Below are positions 11,391-21,744 of a DNA stretch of 64,000 nt, in pieces. Source of the stretch: Mytilus trossulus (lineage: Eukaryota; Mollusca; Bivalvia; Mytilida; Mytilidae); assembly GCF_036588685.1 (NCBI RefSeq), contig NC_086384.1:50609973-50673972 (forward strand), given 5' to 3'. Both the position numbers and the translations under genes were made by a program. Numbering within the stretch: the stretch's first letter is position 1; the number at the start of each line of letters is the position of its first letter. Under the pieces are notes generated by a model, which searched no databases, had not been told where the DNA came from, and was given only the letters and a program-made list of their open reading frames with translations.

Positions 11391-11610
11391 AAAATGTAAA
11401 TTGTTAACGACGACGACGACGGACGACGACGGACGACGGACGCCAAGTGTTGAGAAAAGCTCACTTGGCCCTTCGGGCCAGGTGAGCTAAAAAAGGGAAA
11501 CAATATATCTTAAATATTTCAAATGCATGTACATGAAATAATAAATATTAATCTCTAAAATTCACCATATTGTTCCCTTTTTTATCTTCTGTTCGATACT
11601 GTATATCCAA

Positions 11611-11775
11611 TGGCGAATCCAGAAATTTTCTAAAGTGGGAGCCCACTGACTGACCTAAGAGGGGGCTCGCTCCAGTCACGATTCAGTGATTCCCTATATA
11701 AGCAACCAAATTTTTTCTCAAAAAGCAGGGGCCCACCCCCCCCCCCCCCCCCCCCCCCTAAATCCACCTCTGATA
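11611..11775. mobile_element. Short MITE-like element with poly-C tract
   Basis: The left end TGGCGAATCCAG and the right end CTAAATCCACCTCTG are degenerate inverted partners (GGCGGATCCAG type). A 25-30-base C run lies near the right end. The same family, also with a poly-C run, interrupts the minisatellite at 18767-18928. Confidence 0.6.
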
Positions 11776-11798
11776 TCAACCTCTAGATGTCTTTCAAT

Positions 11799-11935
11799 TA
11801 CATTCAGTTTAGTGTGGGTTGATGTTTGATTGTTGTACATGTTACAATTACATTCAGTTTAGTGTGGGTTGATGTTTGATTGTTCAGTGTTGTACATGTT
11901 ACAATGAGCAAAGCCCATACCGCAGTCAGCTATAA
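11799..11935. repeat. ~50-bp tandem duplication plus fragment of a dispersed repeat
   Basis: CATTCAGTTTAGTGTGGGTT and the following bases occur at ~11801 and ~11851, and the second copy has a small insertion. Bases ~11905-11935 (GAGCAAAGCCCATACCGC) are a minus-strand fragment of the dispersed family described at 35930-36360. Confidence 0.7.
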
Positions 11936-11939
11936 AAGG

Positions 11940-13080
11940 CCCTGATAAGACAATGTAAAACAATTCAAACGAGAAAACTAACATGTCTGTTTAAGGTTAC
12001 ATCATCAAAATATGTAGGGTAGGTAGGTAGGTCGGTATTTTCTTATTATTATTTTGTCCATTTTATTTTTTGTGCCATGATTTTGAATTGTGTGGTCCGA
12101 GTTGTCCATGGGGCGAGAGTTCCCCTATTTATAATGATTGGATTATTTCTTACGACGGCAATAAAATGGCTTAGGGTGGGTGCTCAAAATAGGATCGGTC
12201 AGGTACCCATAATCAAACATATATTTTTTTGGCCTTACCGAGAGCACCATTGAAGTATATACAAATCACGGATCGGATACGCATCAACTATGTAAGACCT
12301 AATTTCAACACCCCTAAACAGTGAATATTTTTATCGCAAACAGTAGAATTTTATTACATAATGTGAAATGTGTGGGATTGTGCAGCACGTGTCATCATTA
12401 CATGTGTCCCTTCGCGGCCTTCAGTTTTGATTATAGACTAGAGACGAGACTAAATGCGTACAAACCTGATGTCAAATGAAGATATACGGAATTTAAATAA
12501 CGTTGATCCTTTAAATGTACGAAACACAAACACATATGACAATTGTTCACATGAATAGATAGTAAAATTTTCCAAATGAACATCCATTAAAATTATTTAA
12601 GTCTCTGATGAATATTTCCCGCGCAAATGTCATGGAATAGACCAAAACGAATTTTAGGTGTGTGTTGTCATTCAAAAATTCGGGTCAATGAACACAGTTA
12701 GATTAAATATATAAATATGTTAACTATATTTATATTGGTTTTTCAGAAAAGTGACTTTACCAGATTTTTTTTGTGGCAAACAACGGTAAATAGCCTATAT
12801 CATCTTGACATGATATATGAAAACCCCTTAAGCATAATGGTGTGTGTATGGAATAGTCCATGGAATTGTCCAAACCGATACAGGTGAAATACGTAGAATA
12901 ATATTGCTGTGTCTATTGTGGACACAGTAATAAAATCAGATTTAAGATCCTTATGAGCCCGTAGTAAAGTAAGAAAAAACTGTAAAAAGCCTTATTAAAT
13001 AGAATTTGCTCGATTAACCTTGAAGTGAAGACTAATAAAAATTTGCGTGTATAGTGAACCCCCTAAATAAAATAATACTG
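11940..13080. other. Intergenic DNA, nothing coding recognised
   Basis: Only a short GTAGGTAGGTAGGT run (~12016-12033) stands out. No supported gene. Confidence 0.5.
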
Positions 13081-13234
13081 TGTTCTAGACCACTTCCCCT
13101 TTCGGTGATCTACAGAAATGATTTTTTACTATATAGTATGTTAAATAAATACTTCGTGTATTGTATCAGAGGTCCTTGTTTAATTCCTACAAGCAGGTAA
13201 CACCTCCCGAAACGAGGGCTTATTTTAATAAGCT

Positions 13235-13310
13235 AGAGCTAGTTAAAGGAGGCAAGGATTTGTATAGTTAGTCTTAATATACAAATCCTTGGAGGCGGGG
13301 ATAATGTCTC
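13235..13310. repeat. Perfect 12-bp stem hairpin
   Basis: AAGGATTTGTAT and ATACAAATCCTT (about 13254-13291) are exact inverted partners around a ~13-base loop. They lie just outside the left SINE-like head and are probably part of that mobile sequence. Confidence 0.6.
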
Positions 13311-13314
13311 TGCA

Positions 13315-13400
13315 CAATGCTAGGCGCAATCGGAACAACTCGGCCTTTCTGGTTGCACGAAGAAATAACCTCGTATGCATTAGGCGGAGGAATCATTGTC
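13315..13400 (-). mobile_element. tRNA-derived SINE-like head (minus strand)
   Basis: Read on the minus strand, the segment gives GCATACGAGGTTATT...AAGGCCGAGTTGTTCCG...GCGCCTAGC. This is a diverged copy of the plus-strand head at 13708-13790. GGCCGAGTTG resembles a pol III A box. The B box is not convincing. It could equally be the left terminal inverted repeat of a ~480-bp element. Confidence 0.45.
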
Positions 13401-13576
13401 CGGAAAATTTTCCGATTCGATTCAAAATTATATTTTTTCGACTGGACTGGTACATTTTTTTTACCACTACTGATTTAACTTGCTCCTGTCCGGAAAATTT
13501 TCCGATCCGATTGAATTTTATATTTTTTCGACTGGAATGGTATAATTTTTTTACCATTACTTATTTACTTTGCTCC
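13397..13576 (+). repeat. 90-bp tandem duplication
   Basis: GTCCGGAAAATTTTCCGAT begins at 13398 and again at 13488, and the following 90 bases match with scattered differences. The period is a multiple of three, so an open frame (13289-13633) shows a repeated CPENFPIR peptide. It looks like repeat sequence between two SINE-like heads and not a gene. The core CCGGAAAATTTTCCG is palindromic. Confidence 0.8.
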
Positions 13577-13744
13577 TTCTTTCGCGCCAAAATATTTGGC
13601 AGAGTTAAAGTTCTTGATTACTGTGATATGTAACCAAATTATAGCGCCACCTGGAGGATAGAACTTCTTTGTGTCGCGGATCACTACAATTCCGGCCAAC
13701 AATTTAAGAAGAATTTCTCCGTAGTGCATACGAGGCTATTGTAC

Positions 13745-14026
13745 TGCGTAGCGAGAATGGCCGAGTAGTTACGATTGTGCTAGGCGGTGTTGTAGAAGTT
13801 AGAAAAAAAAGTACAGGTTCCAGCCTTGGCGCCGGGAAGGATGTTACGAATCAAATCTACTTAACATCGTTACGTTGATTTTCTAGGCACTTTGTATATT
13901 ACTAGTTAAAGTTATGTATTTCATCTTATATATGGGAAAGGATTTAACATCTGGACTTTGTTCAAATCATTTGTTTCATATTTGATTTGAACAATAAAAT
14001 ACTTTGAATTGCATTGAATAACATGT

Positions 14027-14030
<4 letters not shown>
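13745..14030 (+). mobile_element. tRNA-derived SINE-like element
   Basis: The head holds an A-box-like TGGCCGAGTAG (13758-13768) and a B-box-like GGTTCCAGCCT (13816-13826), about 47 bases apart, as in tRNA-Leu/Ser-type SINE heads. The body (TTGATTTTCTAGGCACTTTG at ~13879) is shared with another copy at 55865-55985. The 3' end carries CAATAAAATACTTTGAATTG and then a TA microsatellite (14031-14052). Confidence 0.6.
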
Positions 14031-14055
<25 letters not shown>

Positions 14056-14057
<2 letters not shown>

Positions 14058-15930
14058 AGAGTCATATAATACATTGTATTATATGTCTCTGATAATGTGT
14101 ATGTATTATGATGAATCTAAGATTGTTATAACAATTAACTCAGATTGAACCGATAAAAGCTTAAAGATTAAACGGAATTTTAATGTCAATGTTAAAGCGT
14201 ACGTAACAACAAATCATGTTATGTAACAACCAATTATGTCAGTCAGCTGTAAATTTGTATGTCCCGTATGTAAGAGTAAGAGAAAGATTATCCCTTTATT
14301 CATTCAGCCATTAAAAAAGGTACAAGAAAATTGTATTCACAATATTGATATACAGTTTATTGATAGTGATTTAACCAAGGCAATACCCACAAGATAGATA
14401 GACAGTTAATTGGAAGTGATTTAACCAAGGCGACAAAGTAAGTCATATTCAATTTGTCAAATTTTAAAATTAATTACGGAAATCATAGTAAGATGACGGA
14501 ACTGTACATTTTTTTTTATATTTTCTCAAATTTGTTTGGTCATTTGAGACTGTCAAGCAGAGCTCCTACATTCAAGAAATTACAAGATGCCAGACGGAAA
14601 AATTACCAATGAACCCCAAATATCCACAAAACGTACAGTTTAGTGCCTATGTAACGGTTTATTTCTTTCTCTGTGATATTTTATCCTGAGGATAATTTAA
14701 CACGGTAATTTTTTTCCAGACATGGTATTTCACAGGTAGAATTTTTCCGGAGGAGTGAAAATCTATCTGTGTTATGCGGATAGTATGTACCGGTATATAT
14801 TTGCCGTATCATATTTCACAGAACCTTGTGAAATATACTCCCAATAACTAGCATGTAAGTTACTCGCAATCAATATATACCTGACTTTAATTATAAAATG
14901 TTTCACAAAGGTAGAACAAATTTGCATAATTTATCAAAGGGAGGTAATTATGAGCAATTTATATTTTTAAAGATATTCAATATAATATATTTCTGAATCT
15001 ATTTCATAGTGAAATTTTTCTTTGAATCTTATTTTTTATATATTCATTTATATAACAAAATGACTTATAAAATTAATTTTTGATAAGACAGATATAATTT
15101 CACAGGTAAATACTATCCAGCTGTTAAAACTGCTTTTGCTAATTTCACGGCAAAGGAAGAAATATCCCAGGGAAATATTTTCCTCCGGATAAAAAAATAA
15201 CAACAATTACTGTGACATTTTTTCCTCCGGATCAAATTTCACCCGGATATAATTTTGCTTTACACCTACACTGTGTTGGTAACAAGTTACATGTATTTTG
15301 TCTTTTTTGTTTGTTAGGCCAAAGACGTTTAAATGGTCTCATATATTATTTCTTTTTTACTTTAAATGCCACAAATTTATGGATAATGAAAAAAAATGAA
15401 AAAAAAATCCATTTATTTTTAAGGTTGTCATGGCAGTAGTAGGCTTGAAATTTACCAATTTTTCGGATGTACATGAATATATATGTAATTCAATTAGTGT
15501 ATTTTTTTATTAAATCTCAGAAAAGGTGACAGATTTAATCAGTTAAAAATCGATACAAATGATGTCACAGCTATTAGTGGACAATTATATTGTCTCTGTA
15601 AACTGAGTGATATTTGACAATGAGACCTTTTGTAATCTTTTCATTGAGCCGACTCTTAATAATTAAGACTTTAATTTGCCGGCTAACACATTAGATAAAA
15701 GTTCACCTGTAGCCTTAATTTTGGATATACTATAATTTCCACTTTTGAACCACATAAAAGCAGTGACTGGTGCAGTTGAAAAGGTTAGAACAATATTTCA
15801 TTTGTTTAAATAATTTGGGAATAATGTAAATTGAATAAATCCGCGTTACAGCTAATTTCCTACTGTGTGTAGATGAAGACTTTGGTTGTTTGCTTTTTTG
15901 TATAAAGGTTGAATTTGATTATTTGAGTAT
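14056..15930. other. Intergenic DNA with scattered TCCGGAGGA inverted motifs
   Basis: TTCCGGAGGAG near 14747 and TCCTCCGGAT near 15180 and 15227 are inverted partners, beside shared TTTCACAGG motifs. They hint at an old foldback element (~14640-15250) but no clean ends are visible. Two related direct segments (GTGATTTAACCAAGGC) lie at ~14366 and ~14408. No gene is supported. Confidence 0.4.
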
Positions 15931-15934
15931 GTCC

Positions 15935-16722
15935 AATCGGGCGCATTGCATTTTCGCCAATTTTTGAAAATTACAATCTTTAATTTGCGCCATAAGGTTA
16001 TATTTCACTCGCGCCATAAAATAGAAACATTTGCGCCATTTAACAGGTAATTAAGGTAAGATATAACGGGAAAGTTAAGTATTCGTTGCTCTAAAAGGTT
16101 TGTCTCTTCAGTATTTTCCCCTGGATTATTGAGTGAGTTCAATGCCATACTCATTTCTGAAACTGAGAGTCACTAATGTTTATTATTAAAAATATAATGT
16201 TCACATGCTCGAGGTTTCAAAATTGACATTTTCAACTTAGACATAAACCATTGTGTAAACAGAAGAATTTAGTCCATAATTTTTTATGACCACACATTTA
16301 GGTTATCATTAGAATATATGTTCTGAAAATTGAAGACAAGTCGTTTAGTGGGAACCCAAATAAAATAAAACCTTGCATAGCCTGTTTAACAATTGACATG
16401 GACTGCAAGTCTATCTTTTGGATCAATATGGTATGCATATGAGAGGGGGGTTTTCCAGACATGAATACATCAGGATCGTCGCTTACAAGTTTTGTGCCAG
16501 GATAGACTTATTACTTTACTATTGTGCATCATGGTTAGAACTGTTCCAATGTATTACTCCAGTATTTATTATCAAAAGCCCTTTTTTAAAATATGTGTTT
16601 TATACTATTTACCTTTGATATTGGCGCAAATGAAAGGTTTTATTTTGGCGCAAATGATTTGTTTTTGGCGCAAATGAAATTCCAAATGGTGCAAAAGCAA
16701 AGCACCGGTCCAATCAAATCTA
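15935..16722. mobile_element. TIR element with repeated GCGCCA / TGGCGC motifs in both ends
   Basis: The left end reads CCAATCGGGCGCATTGCATT followed by three CGCC(A)-containing blocks (to ~16040). The right end (16618-16712) has TTGGCGCAAATG three times and ends GCAAAGCACCGGTCCAAT. The ends are inverted copies about 85-100 bases long. The interior has no convincing coding sequence, so it is a non-autonomous DNA-transposon-like unit of about 790 bp. Confidence 0.65.
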
Positions 16723-16904
16723 AATAAGATGTATGCTGGTTTAAGTTCGTCTAGTTATATTGATTGCAGATGTCTATATCAATTTCAATGCATGAGAAAA
16801 TGTTAATACAAATAAAGCAAAAAAGTCAACCAAAATATTTATTTACATGCACTAGGAAATAAGCTGTAATATATTTGTAAACTAGTATATCAGTATTAAA
16901 TTGA

Positions 16905-18970
16905 ATATGCCACCATTTGTTGTGATACTGTGTATATGCCACCATTTGTTGTGATACTGTGTATATGTCACCATTTGTTGTGATACTGTGAATATGTCAC
17001 CATTTGTTGTGATACTGTGAATAAGTAACCACTTGTTGTGGTACTGTGAATATGTCACCATTTATTGTTATGCTGTGAATATGTCATCATTTATTGTGAT
17101 ACTGAAAATAAGTCACCTTTTATTGTGATACTGTGAATATGTCACAATTTGTTGTGATACAGTGAATTTGTCACCATTTATTATGATACTGTGAATAAGT
17201 CACCATTGGTTGTGATACTGTGAATAAGTCACCATTGGTTGTGATACTGTGTATATGTCACCATTTATTGTGATACTGTGAATATCACCATTTGTTGTGA
17301 TACTGTTAATATGTCACCATTTGTTGTGATACTGTCAATATGTCACCATTTATTGTGATACTGTTAATATGTCACCATTTGTTGTGATTACTGTGTATAT
17401 GTCACCATTTATTGTGATACTGTGTATATGTCACCATTTGTTGTGATACCGTCAATATGTCACCATTTGTTGTGATACTGTCAATATGTCACCATTTGTT
17501 GTGATACTGTGTATATGTCACCATTTGTTGTGATACCGTCAATATGTCACCATTTGTTGTGATACTGTCAATATGTCACCATTTGTTGTGATACTGTCAA
17601 TATGTCACCATTTGTTGTGATACTGTCAATATGTCACCATTTGTTGTGATACTGTCAATATGTCACCATTTGTTGTGATACTGTCAATATGTCACCATTT
17701 GTTGTGATACTGTGTATATGTCACCATTTGTTGTGATACTGTCAATAAGTCACCATTTGTTGTGATACTGTGTATATGTCACCATTTGTTGTGATACTGT
17801 CGATATGTCACCATTTGTTGTGATACTGTCAATATGTCACCATTTGTTGTGATACTGTCAATATGTCACCATTTGTTGTGATACTGTGAATAAGTCACCA
17901 TTTGTTGTGATACTGTGAATATGTCACCATTTGTTGTGATACTGTGTATATGCCACCATTTGTTTGATACTGTCAATATGCCACCATTTGTTGTGATACT
18001 GTAAATAAGTTACCATTTGTTGTGATACTGTCAATATGTCCCCATTTGTTGTGATACTGTGTATATGTCGCCATTTGTTGTGATACTGTGAATATGTCAC
18101 CATTTGTTGTGATACTGTGAATAAGTCACCATTTGTTGTGATACTGTGAATATGTCACCATTCATTGTGATACTGTGATAGTCACCATTTGTTGTGATAC
18201 TGTGAATAGGTCACCATTTATTGTGATACTGTGTATATGTCACCATTTGTTGTGATACTGTGTATATTTCACCATTATTGTGATACTGTGATTGTAACCA
18301 TTTGTTGTGATACTGTGTATATGTCACCATTTATTGTGATACTGTGAATTTCACCATTTGTTGTGATACTGTTAATATGTCACCATGTCACCATTTATTG
18401 TGATAGTGTGAATAAGTCACCATTTGTTGTGATACTGTGGTGTCACCATATATTGTGATACTGTGAATGTCACCATTTGTTGTGATACTGTTGATATGTC
18501 ACCATGTCACCATTTACTGTGACACTGTGTATATGTCACCATTTGTTGTGATACTGTGAATATGTCACCATTTATAATGTTACTGTGAATGTCACCATTT
18601 ATTGTGATACTGTGTATATGTCACCATTTGTTGTGTTACTGTGAATACGTCACCATTTGTTGTGATACTGTGTATATGTCACCATTTGTTGTGCTACTGT
18701 GAATATGTCACCATTTATTGTGATACTGTGATTATGTCACCATTTCTTGTAATAATGTGAATATGCATTGGCGGATCAAGGGGGTTCCATGGATTGGAAC
18801 CCTCCTTTTTGATGGCCGATCACTGAGTTTGGATGGGGAAATATAGTTTGACCCCCCCCCCCCCCCCCCCTTTTTTTTTGTCCTTGGTTGGGAACCCCCT
18901 TTTGAAAATGGCTGGATCCGCCCCTGTTTTGTCACCATTTGTTGTGATATTGTGAATATTTCACCATTTA
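16905..18970 (+). repeat. 29-bp minisatellite, about 64 units
   Basis: The unit TATGTCACCATTTGTTGTG plus ATACTGTSAA has a 29-base period. Central units (about 17440-17920) are nearly identical, and units toward both edges are more diverged and include shortened versions (e.g. 18280-18500), as expected when array homogenisation acts mostly in the centre. A MITE interrupts the array at 18767-18928, with a remnant unit after it. Confidence 0.95.
18767..18928. mobile_element. MITE inserted in the minisatellite
   Basis: The left TTGGCGGATCAAGG and right GGCTGGATCCGCCCCTG are inverted partners. The interior has a poly-C then poly-T run (18856-18880) like the relative at 11611-11775. The array resumes in register within a base or two, so this is a clean insertion. 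I could not fix the target duplication. Confidence 0.75.
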
Positions 18971-19167
18971 TTTGTTATTTGCTTCACGCCCAGTAGCATG
19001 CATTTCATAACTTAACTATCCAGGGAATTAATCTATTAAGTAGATAGGCATTTACATTCTTAATTGACCAAGATTGTCAGTTTTCCTATGAATGAATGCA
19101 TTTTATTTCTCATACAATTTACATAGTTACAGTTTATTTCTCTATACATAGTCAAAATGATGGTTTA

Positions 19168-19780
19168 TTGTCGAGCCTGCAACTTTTGTTGCAGAAAGCT
19201 CGACATAGGGATAGTGATCCGGCGGCGGCGTTAGCTAACTTCGTTAAAGCTATATATTTTAGCTTCATACTTTGTATATGGATGCCTCATGTTACGAACT
19301 TTCCGTCAGTCACATGTCCAACGTCCTTGACCTCATTTTCAAGGTTCAGTAATTATAGTTAAGTTTTTGTGTTTTGGTCTGTTTTTCTTATACTATATGC
19401 TACAGGTCTATTATATTTGGTGAATGGAATGATTGTAAGGTATAAATGACTAGTTGACAGGTGTCCGATCTGACCATGACATCATGTCATGGTTCAGTGG
19501 TCAAAGTTATTTTTTATAGTTTTGATCTATTTTTCGAATACCATATGCAAAAGGTCAACTTTATTTTGTGTATGGAAATATTTTATGATCTCATATTATG
19601 TCAGTCACGGAGATTTTATTTGACCTTGACCTCATTTTCATGGTTCATTGATCAATGTTTAGTTTTCTTGGTTAACTGATGTTGAGTTTATGTGATAGCT
19701 TTATATTTAGAACTATCAACATTATATCAATGATTAGTAAAGAAGGCGAGACATTTCAGCATGTGGACTCTTGTTGAGAA
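19168..19780 (+). repeat. Dispersed mussel repeat with terminal hairpin
   Basis: It starts with the hairpin CTGCAAC-TTTT-GTTGCAG inside TCGAG...GCTCGA and is followed by a short GGCGGCGG stretch. Then come degenerate internal repeats of CCTTGACCTCATTTTCATGGT (about 19324, 19475 and 19624). It ends near GACATTTCAGCATGTGGACT. I recognise it as an abundant mussel repeat. Open frames inside it are not genes. Confidence 0.7.
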
Positions 19781-20505
19781 TAAAGATATTTACAGAATAT
19801 ATATGTATAAACAATTACATTAAATATTAAAGCACATGTGAACAATTCAAAAATAAACATCAAATTACTAACTAACCTATCGAAGGTCGGTGGTTTATTT
19901 CTCCGGGCACTCCGACTTTCTCCACCAATAAAAACTGGTGCTCAAAAACGCGTTAAAACACCAGAAATGTAAATTCAAATCATTCAATTTGGTTTAACAA
20001 TGATGAAGGGCGATAAGTCTAAGCTGACACTTCGGATATCTATGCTACTTGGTCAGGAGCCTTTTTATGATCAAAAGTCAGGGTCCATGGACAAGATAAC
20101 GAAAATATATTTGATTGGCAAATATTATTATACGTTCACAGTGACCACAGCAATCAAAAGCAAAACCGTAGATTTCCGTGGAACCATTGATACTTTTTTT
20201 TATTGTATTGATAAAACTCCTGGTGTTCTTTCTAGATTGTACTTTAATTTGTTTTATCTTTATTTTTCAGGTGCCCACCATTTACCGTCATTTAAATTGA
20301 ACAACTGCTTGATGTGTAAAGGGTACATGCAAAGACAACCTATTCTCTATATTTCTTGATTATTTCAACCAATCAGATTTGAGCAGATATACTCCGTTTT
20401 CCAGTGGTATGGCATTGAGATTTTCCCGGGTCTACCTAGACTGATTGTAAGCGGACATTGTGTTTAGGAACTTCCAAATTCACTCTTGAATAGGAACGTG
20501 TTACC
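19781..20505. promoter_or_regulatory. Upstream region of the intronless GPCR
   Basis: No repeat that I recognise. A 119-codon open frame (20000-20359) has no recognisable domain. It contains TTTATTTTTCAG near 20260, which could be a splice acceptor for a 5' UTR exon of the receptor gene. No TATA box can be assigned with confidence. Confidence 0.3.
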
Positions 20506-21744
20506 ATGCTGAGCAATATTAGTAATCAAAGTTATGATTTACATTGTGATTGTGACTATGGAAACGACTATATATGTGAGCAAAGTGAATTATTTATTCC
20601 AGCTGCATGGATAACCATCACACAACCCTGTTTAACAGTTGAATGCGCATTAGTCAACATTTTTATTATCGCAATAATTTTACGTCCTAAAAATAGAACG
20701 CCATCAACAATTCTGTTGTCATCACTAGCCGCTTCGGACTGTTTGACAACCATATTAGCACCAATACCATATCTAATGGGATACGCATTTAACTTTGACG
20801 ACCTCATAATTGCCGAAGATTCAATTTTGGGCGGATGGATATGGCCAGAACTATACTCCAATTGTATTATATTGACGCCTCTTTCCCTGACCTCTTCAGG
20901 GTTTCATATGATGTCAGTTTGTTTTACTTTTATGTTAAACATTCAAAAGGTTATTGCTCTGCAATTTCCACTCTGGACTATGAAGAATATGGGAAATAAG
21001 GCAACACTATTAGCAATATGTCCATTTGTGCTTGCCGTTTTTGGATTTAATATATGGCGTACAATTACAGGAAATGGATATTATTTCGAAGGGAAGAACG
21101 GTGTTTGTTGTATAGTTAAATATAAGAGCCAAATAAATGAATCCTTACTATTTATGAATATATGTCTTATGTTTATAACGCTTGTGATAATATTATGCAC
21201 GATATATATTTGTTGGAAGCTAAGAACTCTTGGAAAAAACATTCAGATTCCGAACGTCAGTAAAAACAGCAAGAAGATCCCGAACGTTGGGGAAAACAGC
21301 ACGACGACTCCTAACGCTAGGGGAAACACTCCAAAGATTCCGAACGCTAAAAGAAACAGCCAAATTATTTCCAGAGCTAACAGAAACAGTATGAAGATTC
21401 AGAACCCAAAGGCCCAAGCAAAGGTTCGCCGGTCTGCTTTCATAGTGGTTTTTATATCGACGGTATTTATACTGTCTGAAGTGCTTAATTACTTATGGAC
21501 TATCAACCAATCAGGATTATTGCCATTCAGTCATTCTCTAGACCAGCTATGTGACTCTTTGATGATATTAAGTTGGCAGTTCGGATTTTCTGTAAATTTC
21601 ATTGTCTATTTTATAATGAGCGCGAAATTGAGGAAAACACTGCAGGCATTTCTTGTCAAATTATTTCACTGTAATAAAAGAAAGAAAGGTGAAAACATTT
21701 TTTCAAGCACCATTACATCAACTCCTAATTCTGCGATTATCTGA
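20506..21744 (+). CDS. Rhodopsin-type GPCR, intronless, with decapeptide repeats in ICL3
   Basis: The 412-residue protein has seven hydrophobic segments (about residues 33-60, 66-94, 117-150, 163-186, 211-238, 310-332 and 345-373). N-terminal N-glycosylation sites (NIS, NQS) follow the first Met. Family-A marks are Asn51 in TM1, LAASDCL with Asp78 in TM2, Trp in ECL1 (GGWIW), a Cys at the top of TM3 (C120) with Cys201/202 in ECL2, and NFIVYFI in TM7 where NPxxY is expected. The DRY site reads LNIQKVIALQFP, as in many mollusc and nematode peptide-receptor-like GPCRs. ICL3 (239-309) contains about five and a half ten-residue repeats of the form IPNxxxNSxK, encoded by a 30-bp tandem repeat (21247-21410). 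It probably signals through a G protein at the plasma membrane. The ligand is unknown. The single exon suits a lineage-expanded or retroposed receptor. Confidence 0.88.
   Translation: MLSNISNQSYDLHCDCDYGNDYICEQSELFIPAAWITITQPCLTVECALVNIFIIAIILRPKNRTPSTILLSSLAASDCLTTILAPIPYLMGYAFNFDDLIIAEDSILGGWIWPELYSNCIILTPLSLTSSGFHMMSVCFTFMLNIQKVIALQFPLWTMKNMGNKATLLAICPFVLAVFGFNIWRTITGNGYYFEGKNGVCCIVKYKSQINESLLFMNICLMFITLVIILCTIYICWKLRTLGKNIQIPNVSKNSKKIPNVGENSTTTPNARGNTPKIPNAKRNSQIISRANRNSMKIQNPKAQAKVRRSAFIVVFISTVFILSEVLNYLWTINQSGLLPFSHSLDQLCDSLMILSWQFGFSVNFIVYFIMSAKLRKTLQAFLVKLFHCNKRKKGENIFSSTITSTPNSAII
21247..21410 (+). repeat. 30-bp coding tandem repeat in GPCR intracellular loop 3
   Basis: Five full 30-base units and a partial sixth run from codon 248 in perfect phase. 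Each begins ATTCCGAACG or a variant. Units differ at synonymous and non-synonymous sites but keep Asn at fixed positions. Confidence 0.9.

Larger units (their letters stand above)
9178..11492 (+). mobile_element. Helitron/pearl-like non-autonomous element with 166-bp core array
   Basis: The 5' end (~9180-9215) carries a perfect short hairpin, AGGCTCT-CA-AGAGCCT, followed by CGCTCACCTG. The 3' end (~11451-11482) carries a 14-bp-stem hairpin around GGCCC-TTC-GGGCC and ends GGTGAGCT. The subterminal GCTCACCT and AGGTGAGC are inverted partners. Between them lies a tandem array of 166-bp units and then a short GACGAC-rich run (11408-11440). Unique ends, a tandem core and a 3' hairpin match what I know of bivalve 'pearl' elements, now usually grouped with Helitron-like non-autonomous elements. 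A remnant of the same 3' end is at ~27140-27215. Confidence 0.75.

Noticed and set aside
9628-11490. A row of ~62-codon open frames beginning MMDRLQSNNTWSAPHKEHSC
   Set aside because: They repeat every 166 bases with the tandem array and change phase from unit to unit. They are by-products of a repeat, not genes.
13289-13633. 114-codon frame with a repeated CPENFPIR peptide
   Set aside because: It lies between two SINE-like heads, and its repeat is a 90-bp DNA duplication. There is no similarity to a protein that I recognise.
13745-13830. True tRNA gene
   Set aside because: A- and B-box-like motifs are present but no cloverleaf with a paired acceptor stem can be formed, and the sequence continues into a shared repeat body. 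A SINE head is more likely.
18732-18938. Frame with a poly-Gly run (KKGGGGGG)
   Set aside because: Caused by the poly-C tract of a MITE inside the minisatellite.
16905-18970. CRISPR-like array (29-bp repeats)
   Set aside because: Repeats are directly adjacent with no unique spacers, so this is a minisatellite. The genome is eukaryotic.
20000-20359. 119-codon frame upstream of the intronless GPCR
   Set aside because: No domain or conserved motif. It contains a possible splice acceptor inside, so it more likely overlaps a 5' UTR exon/intron boundary.
20568-20861. Minus-strand frame inside the GPCR gene
   Set aside because: Shadow of the receptor coding sequence.
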